From contig JAFDWD010001121.1 of assembly GCA_018268695.1 (NCBI GenBank), positions 124,001 to 188,000 of the forward strand: a DNA stretch of 64,000 nt. Reading direction: 5' to 3'. Source of the stretch: Actinomycetota bacterium. Its GTDB lineage: Bacteria > Actinomycetota > Thermoleophilia > Solirubrobacterales > 70-9. A program made the position numbers and the translations under genes. Below the pieces are notes generated by a model. The model was not told where the DNA came from, ran no database searches, and was given only the letters and a program-made list of their open reading frames with translations. This document shows positions 7,028 to 16,124 of the stretch, in pieces. Position 1 is the first letter of the stretch. Each line of letters begins with the position of its first letter.

Positions 7028-7654
7028 TCAACAAAGCGCACGGATCACCCCGAAGGCACGGTCGATCACGTCGGCCAGACACGCGGTGACGGCATCGCGG
7101 TCGATGGGATCGCCCATCGGCAGATCCTCCTCGCGCAGCCCGTTGGCGATCGGCTCGAGCGCCGCGGTGTAGCCGACCAGGGCGACCAGGACGTCCGACA
7201 GGGCGACGGCCGAGACGCAGCGGGCCCGGCCGGCGACCAGCGCGAGGATCTCCTCCCGCGCCTCGGGAGAGGGGCCGCCACGCCAGAGCTGCGCCGCGGC
7301 CCTGATCGCCTCGGCGCAGATGTCGGCATGTAGGCCCACCTGCTCCTCTGCGACATCGGCCTCGCCCAGCCGTCGGCCTTCCGCGAGCCGCACCAGCGCG
7401 ACCCTGCAGGCGACACAGATCGGCTCCTGGACGCGCGCGAACCAGGTCCCGAGGCTCGCGCCCGGTTCGACGAGGTACTTCTCCTCAGCCTGGAGGATCC
7501 CGCGCCGGACGAGGCGGATCGCAGCCTGTCCGCGGTCGAGCGAGGCGGGCTCGACCTGGTCCGCGCCCCTGGCCCGGACGACGTTCGCTCGCGATCTCGC
7601 TGCACGCCGGAGGAAGGGGAGTCGCCGCCGCCCTGTGCCTCGCTTGGGCCCCAT
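7028..7654 (-). CDS. Hypothetical 208-residue protein downstream of the coupling protein
   Basis: The ATG at 7654 lies 10 bases after the stop of the coupling-protein gene, so it is in the same operon. The N-terminus is very basic (GPKRGTGRRRLPFLRRAAR). The rest is predicted helical, Ala/Leu-rich, with three Cys (in EPICVACR and RARCVSA). No membrane segment and no recognised family. Confidence 0.5.
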   Translation of the reverse strand: MGPKRGTGRRRLPFLRRAARSRANVVRARGADQVEPASLDRGQAAIRLVRRGILQAEEKYLVEPGASLGTWFARVQEPICVACRVALVRLAEGRRLGEADVAEEQVGLHADICAEAIRAAAQLWRGGPSPEAREEILALVAGRARCVSAVALSDVLVALVGYTAALEPIANGLREEDLPMGDPIDRDAVTACLADVIDRAFGVIRALC

Positions 7655-7664
7655 CCGGCAGCGC

Positions 7665-10600
7665 TCACCTTGCCGGGTCGACCTGTTCGCGTGGGTCGAT
7701 CAGCATGAAGGGGCGGGGCACGGACTTTCCGGCCCGGCGCCGTTCCTGCGCATTACGGGCTGCCCGGATACGCTCTGCCGGCGGCTCGGCCGGGACACGC
7801 CAGGCCCGCAAGGTGCGCTGGCTGATGTCGCGGGCGACCGCGACGAAGACGTTTCGGCGGCCGAGCCGGAGCGTCTTGGCCTCCGGCGTGACGCCCTGGC
7901 GGTGCTGCTCACGGGTCTGGGTTTCGGCGGGCCCGAGCAGGTAACTCGTCAGGGTCTCGTCGAGGAGCTCGACGAAGCGGGCCGCGCGCTTCGTGTCGGA
8001 GACGACGAAGAAGACGATCGGGGGCCGGCCGAGCGCCTTGTAGCGGGGGTGCGCCCGCCACCACCCGGTCAGGAAGCCGTCATAGGCGATCGCCTTGCGA
8101 CGCACGGTCTCCTCGTTGTTGCCCCATTCGATCTCCACCAACAGGTCGGTCTCCACGTTCTGGCCGTTCGGCCGCCTCAGCACCAGCTCCAGCGTCAGGT
8201 CCGGGACGAAGTTCGCGAACTCCTCTCCGGCGAAGTCGATCGGCGCGTTCTCGCGCAGATCGCGCGGCACCAAAGGCCGGGCCGGGCCGCGACCCTCCTT
8301 GACGAGAGGCAGCTCGATCTTCCCCGTGCGGGGTCCGCGCCAACCGGCGAGCTGCCGCGGGGCGAGCGCGCGGAAACCCCAGAGCCACTCGTTTCGCGCC
8401 AGGTCGTGCACGACGTGCTGGCTGCTGTTCAGCTCGGGCGCCCGCCAGCTGCCCGAGGCGGGGTGATCGGGGGCGTCGCGCAGGAGGGCGAACCCTTCCT
8501 CGTCGAGCGCATAGAAGCGCTTTCCTCGTCCGCGGGTCTTGCGCAGGCCGAGCTCCCCGCGCCTGATCATCCGCCGGCGCACCAGCAGGGAGAGCTCACG
8601 ACGGACCTGCCGCTCGCCGGCCGAGACGAGGAACTCCCTCTGGATCTGACCGGCGCTCAGCACGCGCAGCTCATAGAGGGCCTCGAGGATCGCCCGCTGC
8701 TCGGCGTTGATCGTCTTGTGCCGGAGCTCGGAAGGCTCGGCACCCGGCTTCTCCCAGCTGATCCCCGCAGCCTGTTCGCGCATCAGTTCGACTTCTCCGT
8801 AACCGGCGCTCAGGGCCTTGTCGGTCGGGGTCCCGAGCGGGGCGACGTCGGCCTGACGGCGGCCGCGACGTGGCGGCCGCGCTTTTCTTTCCTCCGCCCG
8901 TGCGGGCGATTGCTCGGGGCCGGCCGCACGGCTCGGCGCCGGCCCGGGTCGGGTGGGAGCCGGCGTCTCGGGCGGTGGCGCCGGTCCTGGGGGGCCGGCG
9001 TCGGCGGCTCCCGCCTCAGGCGGAATCGCCGCCTTGCCCGCCGCCTTCTCTCCTGAGGGCTCGCTCGCCTCCTCGCCTCCGACATCCCTCACATCCTCGT
9101 TCTCCCCCCGACCGGTCAGCTCCCGGGGCGGCGCGATGACCTCCGGGTCATAGCCCCCTTCGGCCCGCACCCGGGCGTCGAACTCCGCCAGCTTGCGCGG
9201 GTCGCGCGTCCAGGGGATCGTCTTCACCGTGAACGAGCTCGACAGCCGCTCGCCGGCCTGCAGCACCGCGACCCCGTGCTTCAGCTCAAGCCCGGTCAGC
9301 TGGTTGACCTCGACCCGGGTGCGCTTCAGGTCCCCGAGGCCGCCCGAAACCCGCGCCTCATACGCGGGGTTCAGCCGGTTCACCGCCCGCAGGGCGTCCT
9401 GCTCCGCCGAGCGCAGGTAGACCCGCGAGTTGCAGAGGGCGTCGACCGCTTCGGCGAGTTCGGGCGTCATCTGGCCCCCGTGCTGCCAGCCGAGCGCCAG
9501 ATCGAGCCCGGCCGAGCGATCGTTCTCCATCATCCGCGCGATCGTCGGGGTGAAGAGGTTGCCGGCGTCGTCGATAATCGCCGCCACCCGGGCGCGCTCC
9601 TCCTCGGGGAGCGCCTGTTGGGCCAGGATCGCCCGATGGAGGACCTGTACCGCGAACTTCAGGAAGACGAGGGCGTCGGGGTGGTCGCCCGCGCGACCGG
9701 CGATCAGCAGAAGCTCCCTTTTGCGGATCATCTCCGCCAGGCTGACCGTCACCGGGTGGTGCAGAACGGCGTTCAGTCGCTCGTCGCCGAGGAGGGTCTG
9801 GATCTTGTTGTAGGGGGCCTCGAGGCGCATCACCGCCTGGCTCGGAGATTTCTGCAGCTGCGCGGGCAGGATCCGCGCGAAGTGGTCCCAGACCGCGTGC
9901 CACTTTGAATCGCCTGCTAGCTTCGCGATCTTCTTCGCCCGCCACTCGGCCGCGTCGTCGTCCGATGCCAGCCAGCGGGCGGTGTGCCAGAAGGTCGGCT
10001 CGACCTCCAGCGCGAGGGTCGCGCCGCGCGCCATTTTGAACGAGCGCTGGGAGGCGTTCAGCGCCTGGCTGTCGCCCTCCTCGGTGCGGCTCACGTCGAC
10101 CATCGCCTCCGAGAAGATCTCGGCCTCGACGGTGAGATCGCGATCGGGCGTCTCCAGGGCGAGCCCGAAGAGAGGCCGGGCCACGTCGAGGAAGCGGACG
10201 GTGCGCCAGGCGGGGACCGTGGCGGCGATCGCTTCGGCGAGCTCGCCCTTCGGGTCGAGGACGACCAGCGCGGTGTTCGGCTCAGTCGCCCGCACCGCGC
10301 CGACCCTGGCCAGGACCGAGGTCTTCCCGCCGCCCGCGGCGCCGCTGACCTGGAACCCGTACTTCCAGTCCTCGGCGCGGACACCGACGTAGTTGCCGCG
10401 CAGGTCGGTGGCGATCGCCTTCCGCTCCTCATTGGGACGATAGACCTCGGGGGGAGTCGCCAGCTGGGGGACGCTAGAGCGCTCGACGGCGACGTTCTTG
10501 GTGTGCGCGGTCGGGATCTGCCAGAGGCCCGCGATCTCGAGGCTCGAGTAGACCCCCCGCCACCAGGAGGGCAGCGGGTTCGACTCGGCCCGCACCAGCC

Positions 10601-11729
10601 GCTCTATATATAGGGCCCGTCGCAGCAGCGGACGGCGCTGGCGCAGTTCGTTCTCGCCGCCGAGTGCCTGGCCCTCGATCGCGCCCGCCACCTGGCGCGC
10701 CGCCCTGTAGGTCTCGGCGCCGACCCGGATGTCGCAGAAGGAGAGGGGACGGAAGACGACCGCCTCGGTGGAGGAGCGTTCCTCGCGCTGCTGCACCGCG
10801 TCGGGCGCCGGGGCCTCCCGTGCCGGGTCCCGCCGCTGGACCGAGAAACTGCGCGCGGTCCGCTGGAAGCGGTCGGGGACCGGCGAGATCGTGATCTGCA
10901 CCAGCACCCGCTCGCCGACCTCCGCCATCACCGCGAGCACGGCGTCGATCGCCGCCTCCTGATAGGGCTCGGTGCTCGCGAGGCTGCGCTCGAGCGGACG
11001 GTCGAGCGCCCGGGCGAAGTGCTTCGCCTTCTTCAGCCGCACCACCTCCCCAAGCCACCTCCGCAGCTCCTCGCGGGCCTCCTCCTCGACGGCGGCGATC
11101 TCGGCGTCGGGGTAGCGGCTGGCGAGCGCCCCGCGGAGGGCCTCGAGCGACCCCTCGGCCCGCGGCACGGCGATCCCGATCCGCTGCTCGGCCGCGCCGC
11201 CGGGGGTCGACCCGCTGATCAGCTCCAGGGTCACCGCCGGGGGCGAACCCCGCACCAGCCGCACCCACCAGCGCTCGCGGGTGATCCGCGTCAGCGCCTC
11301 GATCAGGCCGGCCACCTGGGCGGGCGAGGCCTCCGAGGAGCGCCCGGGGATGATCAGCACCCGTTGCATGATCCGTTCGCGGCGGGCCCTGGTGCGGGCG
11401 GCGAGGATCGCGCAGGCGGCGAGGCCGGCCGCCAGGAGGGGCCAGCGGAGGACCGACCACGCGACCCCGAGCAGGTCGCCCGCCGGCGGGGGGGCGTCCA
11501 ACCTAGGCGAAGCCGTGCGCTCGTTTCTGCCTGCGTCGCCGAGCCCTGCCGCCCCGATCGGCGCCGGACGCGCGAAGCGGGCGCGCGGCGCCGTCGCCGA
11601 CGCGGCCGCCCCGTGGTCCGCAGGCACCGAGCTGAGGGGACGATGGAGGCTGAGCAGGCCGACGATCAGCGCCACAACGGCGACCGCCGCTGCCATCGCC
11701 AGCCAGGCGTTCCGTGCCGCCCCGCTCAC
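7665..11729 (-). CDS. VirD4/TraD-type coupling ATPase fused to a replication-relaxation domain
   Basis: 1354 residues. Two N-terminal membrane segments (about 9-27 and 88-110) are followed by a long all-alpha region and the FtsK/HerA-type motor. This has Walker A SGAAGGGKTSVL (near 461), the coupling-protein signature VVLDPKGEL (near 487) and a second acidic strand VAAIIDDAGNLF (near 713). A Pro/Ala linker (about 880-990) leads to a Replic_Relax-like domain (about 1005-1290) with a winged-helix start (ILEALYELRVLSAGQIQ) and the HVVHDLARNEWL segment typical of that family. Coupling proteins bring the DNA-relaxase complex to the T4SS channel. Replic_Relax proteins are implicated in plasmid replication initiation or DNA processing. 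The fusion puts both on one chain. Confidence 0.8.
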   Translation of the reverse strand: MSGAARNAWLAMAAAVAVVALIVGLLSLHRPLSSVPADHGAAASATAPRARFARPAPIGAAGLGDAGRNERTASPRLDAPPPAGDLLGVAWSVLRWPLLAAGLAACAILAARTRARRERIMQRVLIIPGRSSEASPAQVAGLIEALTRITRERWWVRLVRGSPPAVTLELISGSTPGGAAEQRIGIAVPRAEGSLEALRGALASRYPDAEIAAVEEEAREELRRWLGEVVRLKKAKHFARALDRPLERSLASTEPYQEAAIDAVLAVMAEVGERVLVQITISPVPDRFQRTARSFSVQRRDPAREAPAPDAVQQREERSSTEAVVFRPLSFCDIRVGAETYRAARQVAGAIEGQALGGENELRQRRPLLRRALYIERLVRAESNPLPSWWRGVYSSLEIAGLWQIPTAHTKNVAVERSSVPQLATPPEVYRPNEERKAIATDLRGNYVGVRAEDWKYGFQVSGAAGGGKTSVLARVGAVRATEPNTALVVLDPKGELAEAIAATVPAWRTVRFLDVARPLFGLALETPDRDLTVEAEIFSEAMVDVSRTEEGDSQALNASQRSFKMARGATLALEVEPTFWHTARWLASDDDAAEWRAKKIAKLAGDSKWHAVWDHFARILPAQLQKSPSQAVMRLEAPYNKIQTLLGDERLNAVLHHPVTVSLAEMIRKRELLLIAGRAGDHPDALVFLKFAVQVLHRAILAQQALPEEERARVAAIIDDAGNLFTPTIARMMENDRSAGLDLALGWQHGGQMTPELAEAVDALCNSRVYLRSAEQDALRAVNRLNPAYEARVSGGLGDLKRTRVEVNQLTGLELKHGVAVLQAGERLSSSFTVKTIPWTRDPRKLAEFDARVRAEGGYDPEVIAPPRELTGRGENEDVRDVGGEEASEPSGEKAAGKAAIPPEAGAADAGPPGPAPPPETPAPTRPGPAPSRAAGPEQSPARAEERKARPPRRGRRQADVAPLGTPTDKALSAGYGEVELMREQAAGISWEKPGAEPSELRHKTINAEQRAILEALYELRVLSAGQIQREFLVSAGERQVRRELSLLVRRRMIRRGELGLRKTRGRGKRFYALDEEGFALLRDAPDHPASGSWRAPELNSSQHVVHDLARNEWLWGFRALAPRQLAGWRGPRTGKIELPLVKEGRGPARPLVPRDLRENAPIDFAGEEFANFVPDLTLELVLRRPNGQNVETDLLVEIEWGNNEETVRRKAIAYDGFLTGWWRAHPRYKALGRPPIVFFVVSDTKRAARFVELLDETLTSYLLGPAETQTREQHRQGVTPEAKTLRLGRRNVFVAVARDISQRTLRAWRVPAEPPAERIRAARNAQERRRAGKSVPRPFMLIDPREQVDPAR

Positions 11730-11772
11730 CTGGCGGCCCTCCGCGGCCGACGGGGAATGCCTCGCCCGCGGA

Positions 11773-12846
11773 TCACAGCCCCTCCGGGTGACTCGGCAGG
11801 AAGCCCGCGGTCGTGTGTTCGGCGAACCCGGGCCCGCTGGCGAAGTTCGATCCGGAGGTCCCCCAGGTCTGCCCGGCGATGTCGATGAAGACGTGTTCGG
11901 CGTTCGACCAGATCGTCACCTCGGCGCCCGGACCAGACGGGTAGGCGGTGGCGAACTGGCCGGAGCCGATCCCGCCCGGGTCGGGATAGCCGGCGAGGAC
12001 GAGCAGCCAGCGCACGGCCCCCGAGCAGTCGAGGCCCCGCGTGGGGCTGCCGAATACCTGTTCGCCCGCCGCCGTCCAGCAGTAGCTGCCGGTCGAGGGT
12101 CCAGGTTCGCTGCCGTGGCCCCCGCCCCAGCAGTAGGGGATCTTCTGCGATTCGATCCACCTGGCGACGTAGCGGAGGCGCTCGACCGGCGCGGTCGGCA
12201 GGGGGCCGAGCCCCGCAGGCTGCGGACTGCATTCGACGGTGCCGAACCCTGCGGCGATCCGTTCGACCTTGCGCACGTACCAGTCGGCGTGGTTGTAGTC
12301 GAAGATGGCGCCGTACCAGTCACCGGGCGCGCCGTCGACGTGGAGGAGATGCGCGGCGGCGGGGATCGCGTCTTCGGGGTCGTAGGGGTCCTTGACGCCG
12401 TCGCCGTTCCCGTCGACGCCGTAGGCTTCCCAACTGGAGGCGAGGAACTGCATCGGCCCCTCGGCACCGGCGAAGTTGGTCCCGGACTTGACCCCGGGCA
12501 GGGTCGATTCGCCGTAGTCGGACTCGACGTAGTTGATCGCCGCCAGGATCCCGGCGCCCCTCGGTCCCAGGTCGTACTTCTGGGCGGCGGCGGAATAGAT
12601 CGGAAGGAGCCGGGCAGGCGGGCTGTTCGCGCCTTCCCCGGCCGGCAGGGTGCAGCTCTGCGCCTCACCTTTTTCTTCCGGGGCGCTGGCGCCGACGATC
12701 GCCGCCAGCAGGACCAGGAAGACGAGGAAGCAGGCGAGGACCCCGGCGCCGAGCATGGCGAGCTTCGCCATCCCGACCCTGGCGACGATCCGTCGCGCCA
12801 GGCGGCCGCGCAGGTACCGGACGAGGGGTGAGGGTCGTCCGTTCAC
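11773..12846 (-). CDS. T4SS cell-wall hydrolase: transglycosylase plus NlpC/P60 domains
   Basis: 357 residues from a GTG that overlaps the preceding stop (GTGA). A cytoplasmic basic stretch and one membrane segment (about 27-50) precede a lysozyme-like transglycosylase domain (about 80-205; INYVESDYGES with catalytic Glu, GPMQFLASSWEAYG). An NlpC/P60-like domain follows (about 220-357; YCWGGGHG, LDCSGAVRWLL with Cys near 272, AEHVFIDIAGQTWG with His near 314). This two-domain build matches the CwlT/Orf14 hydrolases of Gram-positive conjugative elements, which open the wall for the channel (VirB1 role). Confidence 0.87.
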   Translation of the reverse strand: MNGRPSPLVRYLRGRLARRIVARVGMAKLAMLGAGVLACFLVFLVLLAAIVGASAPEEKGEAQSCTLPAGEGANSPPARLLPIYSAAAQKYDLGPRGAGILAAINYVESDYGESTLPGVKSGTNFAGAEGPMQFLASSWEAYGVDGNGDGVKDPYDPEDAIPAAAHLLHVDGAPGDWYGAIFDYNHADWYVRKVERIAAGFGTVECSPQPAGLGPLPTAPVERLRYVARWIESQKIPYCWGGGHGSEPGPSTGSYCWTAAGEQVFGSPTRGLDCSGAVRWLLVLAGYPDPGGIGSGQFATAYPSGPGAEVTIWSNAEHVFIDIAGQTWGTSGSNFASGPGFAEHTTAGFLPSHPEGL

Positions 12847-13358
12847 TCGCCGAGCCCCGTCACGAGCCAACGGCCGCGCGCCCTGACGAGGGTCGGGGTC
12901 AGGACATGCGAGCCACCGGTCCCGACGACGACGATGCCGACCAGGAGCGCCTGGCGACCCTCGAAGATGCCGACCCGCACACCTGCCACCCGGGAGACCC
13001 ATTCCCGCGGCGGCCCGCCGGCGGCCGGGATCCGCACCGGCGCCCGCAGGAGCCGGCGGGCGAACGCCGGGGTGCTGAGCCGGGCGAGGGTCCGCCGGTC
13101 CCCCTGCCCGCTCGCTCCCCGCTCATAGTGCAGGTAGGCGGCCAGGAACCGAAGCGCCGGGCCTGCGGCGTCCGGGCGCGGGGCCTCGGCGGCCGACGGT
13201 CCGGGGACCGTCGTCAGGCGGGTGGGCGCCCCGCCGCCGGGGGTCCCGGCCGGCACGGCCGGATCGGGTCCGAGCAGGGCCACCGCCGCGCCCCAGGCGA
13301 TCAGCACCGCCAGGGAGAGGACGAAGAGCGCCCTGCGTCGTCTGTCGGGCAGTGCCAT
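12843..13358 (-). CDS. Anchored VirB8/TcpC-like T4SS protein
   Basis: 171 residues. There is one N-terminal membrane anchor (about 10-28), a Pro/Gly linker and a small extracytoplasmic domain. The domain has the ALRFLAAYLHYERG helix and LARLSTPAFARRL, a pattern like the NTF2-fold domain of VirB8/TcpC proteins. It lies between the VirB6-like and hydrolase genes and its stop overlaps the hydrolase start. The assignment to VirB8 is structural inference from layout; sequence identity cannot be judged here. Confidence 0.55.
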   Translation of the reverse strand: MALPDRRRRALFVLSLAVLIAWGAAVALLGPDPAVPAGTPGGGAPTRLTTVPGPSAAEAPRPDAAGPALRFLAAYLHYERGASGQGDRRTLARLSTPAFARRLLRAPVRIPAAGGPPREWVSRVAGVRVGIFEGRQALLVGIVVVGTGGSHVLTPTLVRARGRWLVTGLGE

Positions 13359-13364
13359 CGAGCC

Positions 13365-16124
13365 TCACCTGCTGAGCCAGTCGCGGACCCGCGAACGCCG
13401 ACGCGGGCGAGGGACGCCGGGCTCCTCGGGGTCCTCGGCGGGACGCCATTCACCGCTGGGGGGACGGTCCGGGATCTCCGCGCCCTGCCGGCGGTCCCCG
13501 GCCGCCTCGCCAGGGGCGCGCTGTCGACGCAGACCGCTGGTCGGCCGGCGCTGGTCGCCACGGGTGCGCACGGGCCGGTGGAGGTCGACCTGCTCGAGGC
13601 GCGCGGCCGCCAGCTCGCCGCTCGCCGAGCGCGCCTCCGCCACTCCGGCTGCGATCGCGTCACGGCCCTCCGGGGTGGCCGGATCCCGGCCCGCGGCCTG
13701 GGCCCGCCACCGATGCTCGGGTGCATCGAGTGGCAGGTGCGCCTCGCGTTGGATCGCCTCGCGCGCGCCCTGGAGCTCCGCCTTGCCGTGGGCGGGCAGC
13801 CCGGCTGCCTCGTTGGCGCGGACGTGGTCGACGAGGCGGCGGTCCGCGCGCGCCTGGGGGGCGGTCTCCTCGAGTCGGCGCTGCAGCTCGCTCAGCCGCA
13901 CCTGCTTGGCGCTCGCGCTGCGGTGGGCCTCCTCGGAGAGCGATCCTGGGTCATCACGTAGCGCCCGCACCTCGTGGTCCTCGCGCAGCGAGCGTGCCTC
14001 GCGCTCGCTGCGCTCGCGCGCGTCCAGGCGCTCGCCGGCGTTGGCCGTCGCCACGTCGAGCCGTTCGTGCGCCTGGCGATCGAGGCCCCGCTCGGCCCCT
14101 TCCTGCCGCCTCCTCGTCTCGCGCTCGCTGCGCTGCACGGATCTCGCGCGATGCTCGGAACGGATGTTGCCGACCGCGCCGCTCGCCGCCTTGGCCACCC
14201 TGTAACCGAGGTATCCGCCTGCGAGGGTCCGGTAGAGACCGGTCCCCCGATCCCCTATCGGGTCGATCTGGAAGACGGCCAGGTACTTGTCCCGGGAGAG
14301 GAAGACCGCCCACCAGAAGGCCATCACCGCGACCAGGCCGAGTGGCGCCGAGGAGCCGCCGATCGCCGAGCCGAGGATGGTCGACCCGAGCAGGACGATG
14401 CCGAGCAAGGAGCTGTAGATCAGCTTCGCCACCACGGATCCGAGGAGAGACGTCGCCCAGCGGGTGAAGATCGCCCGACCGGTCTGCCCGAAGACGGGGA
14501 AGAACATCGCCAGCGGCGCGGCGAGGACGAGGACGAAGGCCGCCGCCGTGGCCGTCACCAGCTTCATCGCCAGCCAGAGCAACAGGAGGAGTCCGCCGAG
14601 CAGGCCGACGGCGAAGACCACCACCATCACCATCCGGGTCAGGACGCCCCCCCGGCCCTGCATCGAGACCTTGTCGGGCGCGTGGCCTTCGGAGCCGCCT
14701 CCGATGTCGAGCTGGGGGCCGATTTCGAGCGGCAGCCCGATGTGTTCGTCGGGTTCGCCGTTGTAGTAGTCCCAGAGCTTGTCTCGCGGTCCGCTCAGCG
14801 GGCTGAAGCGCAGGTAGAGGTCGCGGATCGTCGGCGCCGGGCCGAAGAGGCCCGAGAGGTCGTGGGCGAGGGCCGAGGTCGCCGCCGCGGGGGCCGCCGT
14901 CCCCAACCCGGCGAGCAGCTGCTGGGTGAACGCGTCCCCTTCGCCGAGGCCGCTGCGCGCGGCTTCGCGCGCCGCCTTCGAGGGTTCGGCGTTCATGCAC
15001 CAGCCGACCGAGCTGAAGTCCATCGCGCAGAACGGGACGGCGGTCATCTGGTTCCAGACCGCCCCCATCGCGTCGTTGTAGGAGCGGATCGGGGCGCCGG
15101 CGTTGCCCGAGGACGGGGCCGAGACGGCGACCAGCGAGGCGCTGTCGATCGCCCCCGCGAGGCGCCCGACGGTGTCGCGCGGGGAGTGGATGATCCAGAG
15201 AGCCCCGAGCATCATCGCCAGCGCCATCGCCATCCCCGCCAGCGTCTCCGCGGAGCGCCGGCGGACGATCCCGTTGTAGAGGCCCCAGCCGCCGAGGACG
15301 ACGAAGAGCGTCATCAGCCAGGGCGAGGTCAGCTGGTCGTAGAACCTCGTCAGCCCGGTCGAGATCTGCCCCAACATCCGGTTGTCGGTGAAGGGGCTGA
15401 GCGAGAAGGCGAACCCGAGTACGATCAGGCAGCCCTTCAGCATCATCAGCATTCCCAGCCAGACGACCGAGAGGATCTGCAGGACGAAGGAGACCGCCGG
15501 GACGAAGAGCGAGCTGATGAAGCCGCCCGCTTCGATGTGGATGTCCCAGCCGTAGTTGCCCACCGGATATTCGGCCTCGGGCGAGTGCGAGGAGCGGCAG
15601 TTGCGCACCTGCTGGGCCGAGAGCTTCCCCGCTTCACCGCAGAGCGGGTTGGTGATCCCGAGCACCGCGGTCGGGTCGAGCGAGCCGCCGTAGGGGACGA
15701 CCGGCGTCGGTGCAGCTTCCGCGGCCCCTTCGGCGCCCGTCGCGACCGCCGGTTCGGCCGGGCCCTTGCCCCGCCCTTCCTGGCCGCCGGACGCGACTTC
15801 GCCGCCTCGCCCCCCTTCGTCGGCTTCGCCGCCCACCCCGGCGCCGGGGCCGTGCGCGGCGTTGTAGGCCTGCCAGCGGGCCTCGCTCCAACGTCCGATC
15901 TTCCCTTCGCAGTAGGCGGGGTTTTCGGCGTCGGTGACGGGAGGGTCGAAATGCCCCCGGCAGACTTCGAACACCATCCCGGTGCCTCCGCGGTAGACCC
16001 GCACGAGGGTCACCGCGGGGTCGGCGTCGGCGAGCGGCGGCGCGGCCGTCGCCAGAAGCAGGGCGGTCAGAGCCGCGACGATCGCGAGGCGCCGGGCGAC
16101 GCCGGTTCGCTCATGCTGCCACAT
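13365..16124 (-). CDS. VirB6/TrbL-like polytopic membrane channel protein
   Basis: 919 residues. A signal peptide (1-34) and a periplasm-like region rich in Gly/Glu come first. A long membrane domain follows (about 200-655) with at least eight hydrophobic segments (for example FISSLFVPAVSFVLQILSVV and VVVFAVGLLGGLLLLLWLA). The tail (655-919) is hydrophilic, coiled-coil-prone and Arg/Glu-rich (AERGLDRQAHERLDVA). The start overlaps the end of the VirB4 gene by 14 bases. It should form the inner-membrane part of the conjugation channel, with the tail in the cytoplasm. Confidence 0.82.
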   Translation of the reverse strand: MWQHERTGVARRLAIVAALTALLLATAAPPLADADPAVTLVRVYRGGTGMVFEVCRGHFDPPVTDAENPAYCEGKIGRWSEARWQAYNAAHGPGAGVGGEADEGGRGGEVASGGQEGRGKGPAEPAVATGAEGAAEAAPTPVVPYGGSLDPTAVLGITNPLCGEAGKLSAQQVRNCRSSHSPEAEYPVGNYGWDIHIEAGGFISSLFVPAVSFVLQILSVVWLGMLMMLKGCLIVLGFAFSLSPFTDNRMLGQISTGLTRFYDQLTSPWLMTLFVVLGGWGLYNGIVRRRSAETLAGMAMALAMMLGALWIIHSPRDTVGRLAGAIDSASLVAVSAPSSGNAGAPIRSYNDAMGAVWNQMTAVPFCAMDFSSVGWCMNAEPSKAAREAARSGLGEGDAFTQQLLAGLGTAAPAAATSALAHDLSGLFGPAPTIRDLYLRFSPLSGPRDKLWDYYNGEPDEHIGLPLEIGPQLDIGGGSEGHAPDKVSMQGRGGVLTRMVMVVVFAVGLLGGLLLLLWLAMKLVTATAAAFVLVLAAPLAMFFPVFGQTGRAIFTRWATSLLGSVVAKLIYSSLLGIVLLGSTILGSAIGGSSAPLGLVAVMAFWWAVFLSRDKYLAVFQIDPIGDRGTGLYRTLAGGYLGYRVAKAASGAVGNIRSEHRARSVQRSERETRRRQEGAERGLDRQAHERLDVATANAGERLDARERSEREARSLREDHEVRALRDDPGSLSEEAHRSASAKQVRLSELQRRLEETAPQARADRRLVDHVRANEAAGLPAHGKAELQGAREAIQREAHLPLDAPEHRWRAQAAGRDPATPEGRDAIAAGVAEARSASGELAAARLEQVDLHRPVRTRGDQRRPTSGLRRQRAPGEAAGDRRQGAEIPDRPPSGEWRPAEDPEEPGVPRPRRRSRVRDWLSR

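Noticed and set aside
7320..9056. Long plus-strand open frame of 578 codons opposite the coupling protein
   Set aside because: It is the GC-rich antisense shadow of the minus-strand gene, which has recognisable domains; its own translation is Arg/Ala/Gly low complexity.
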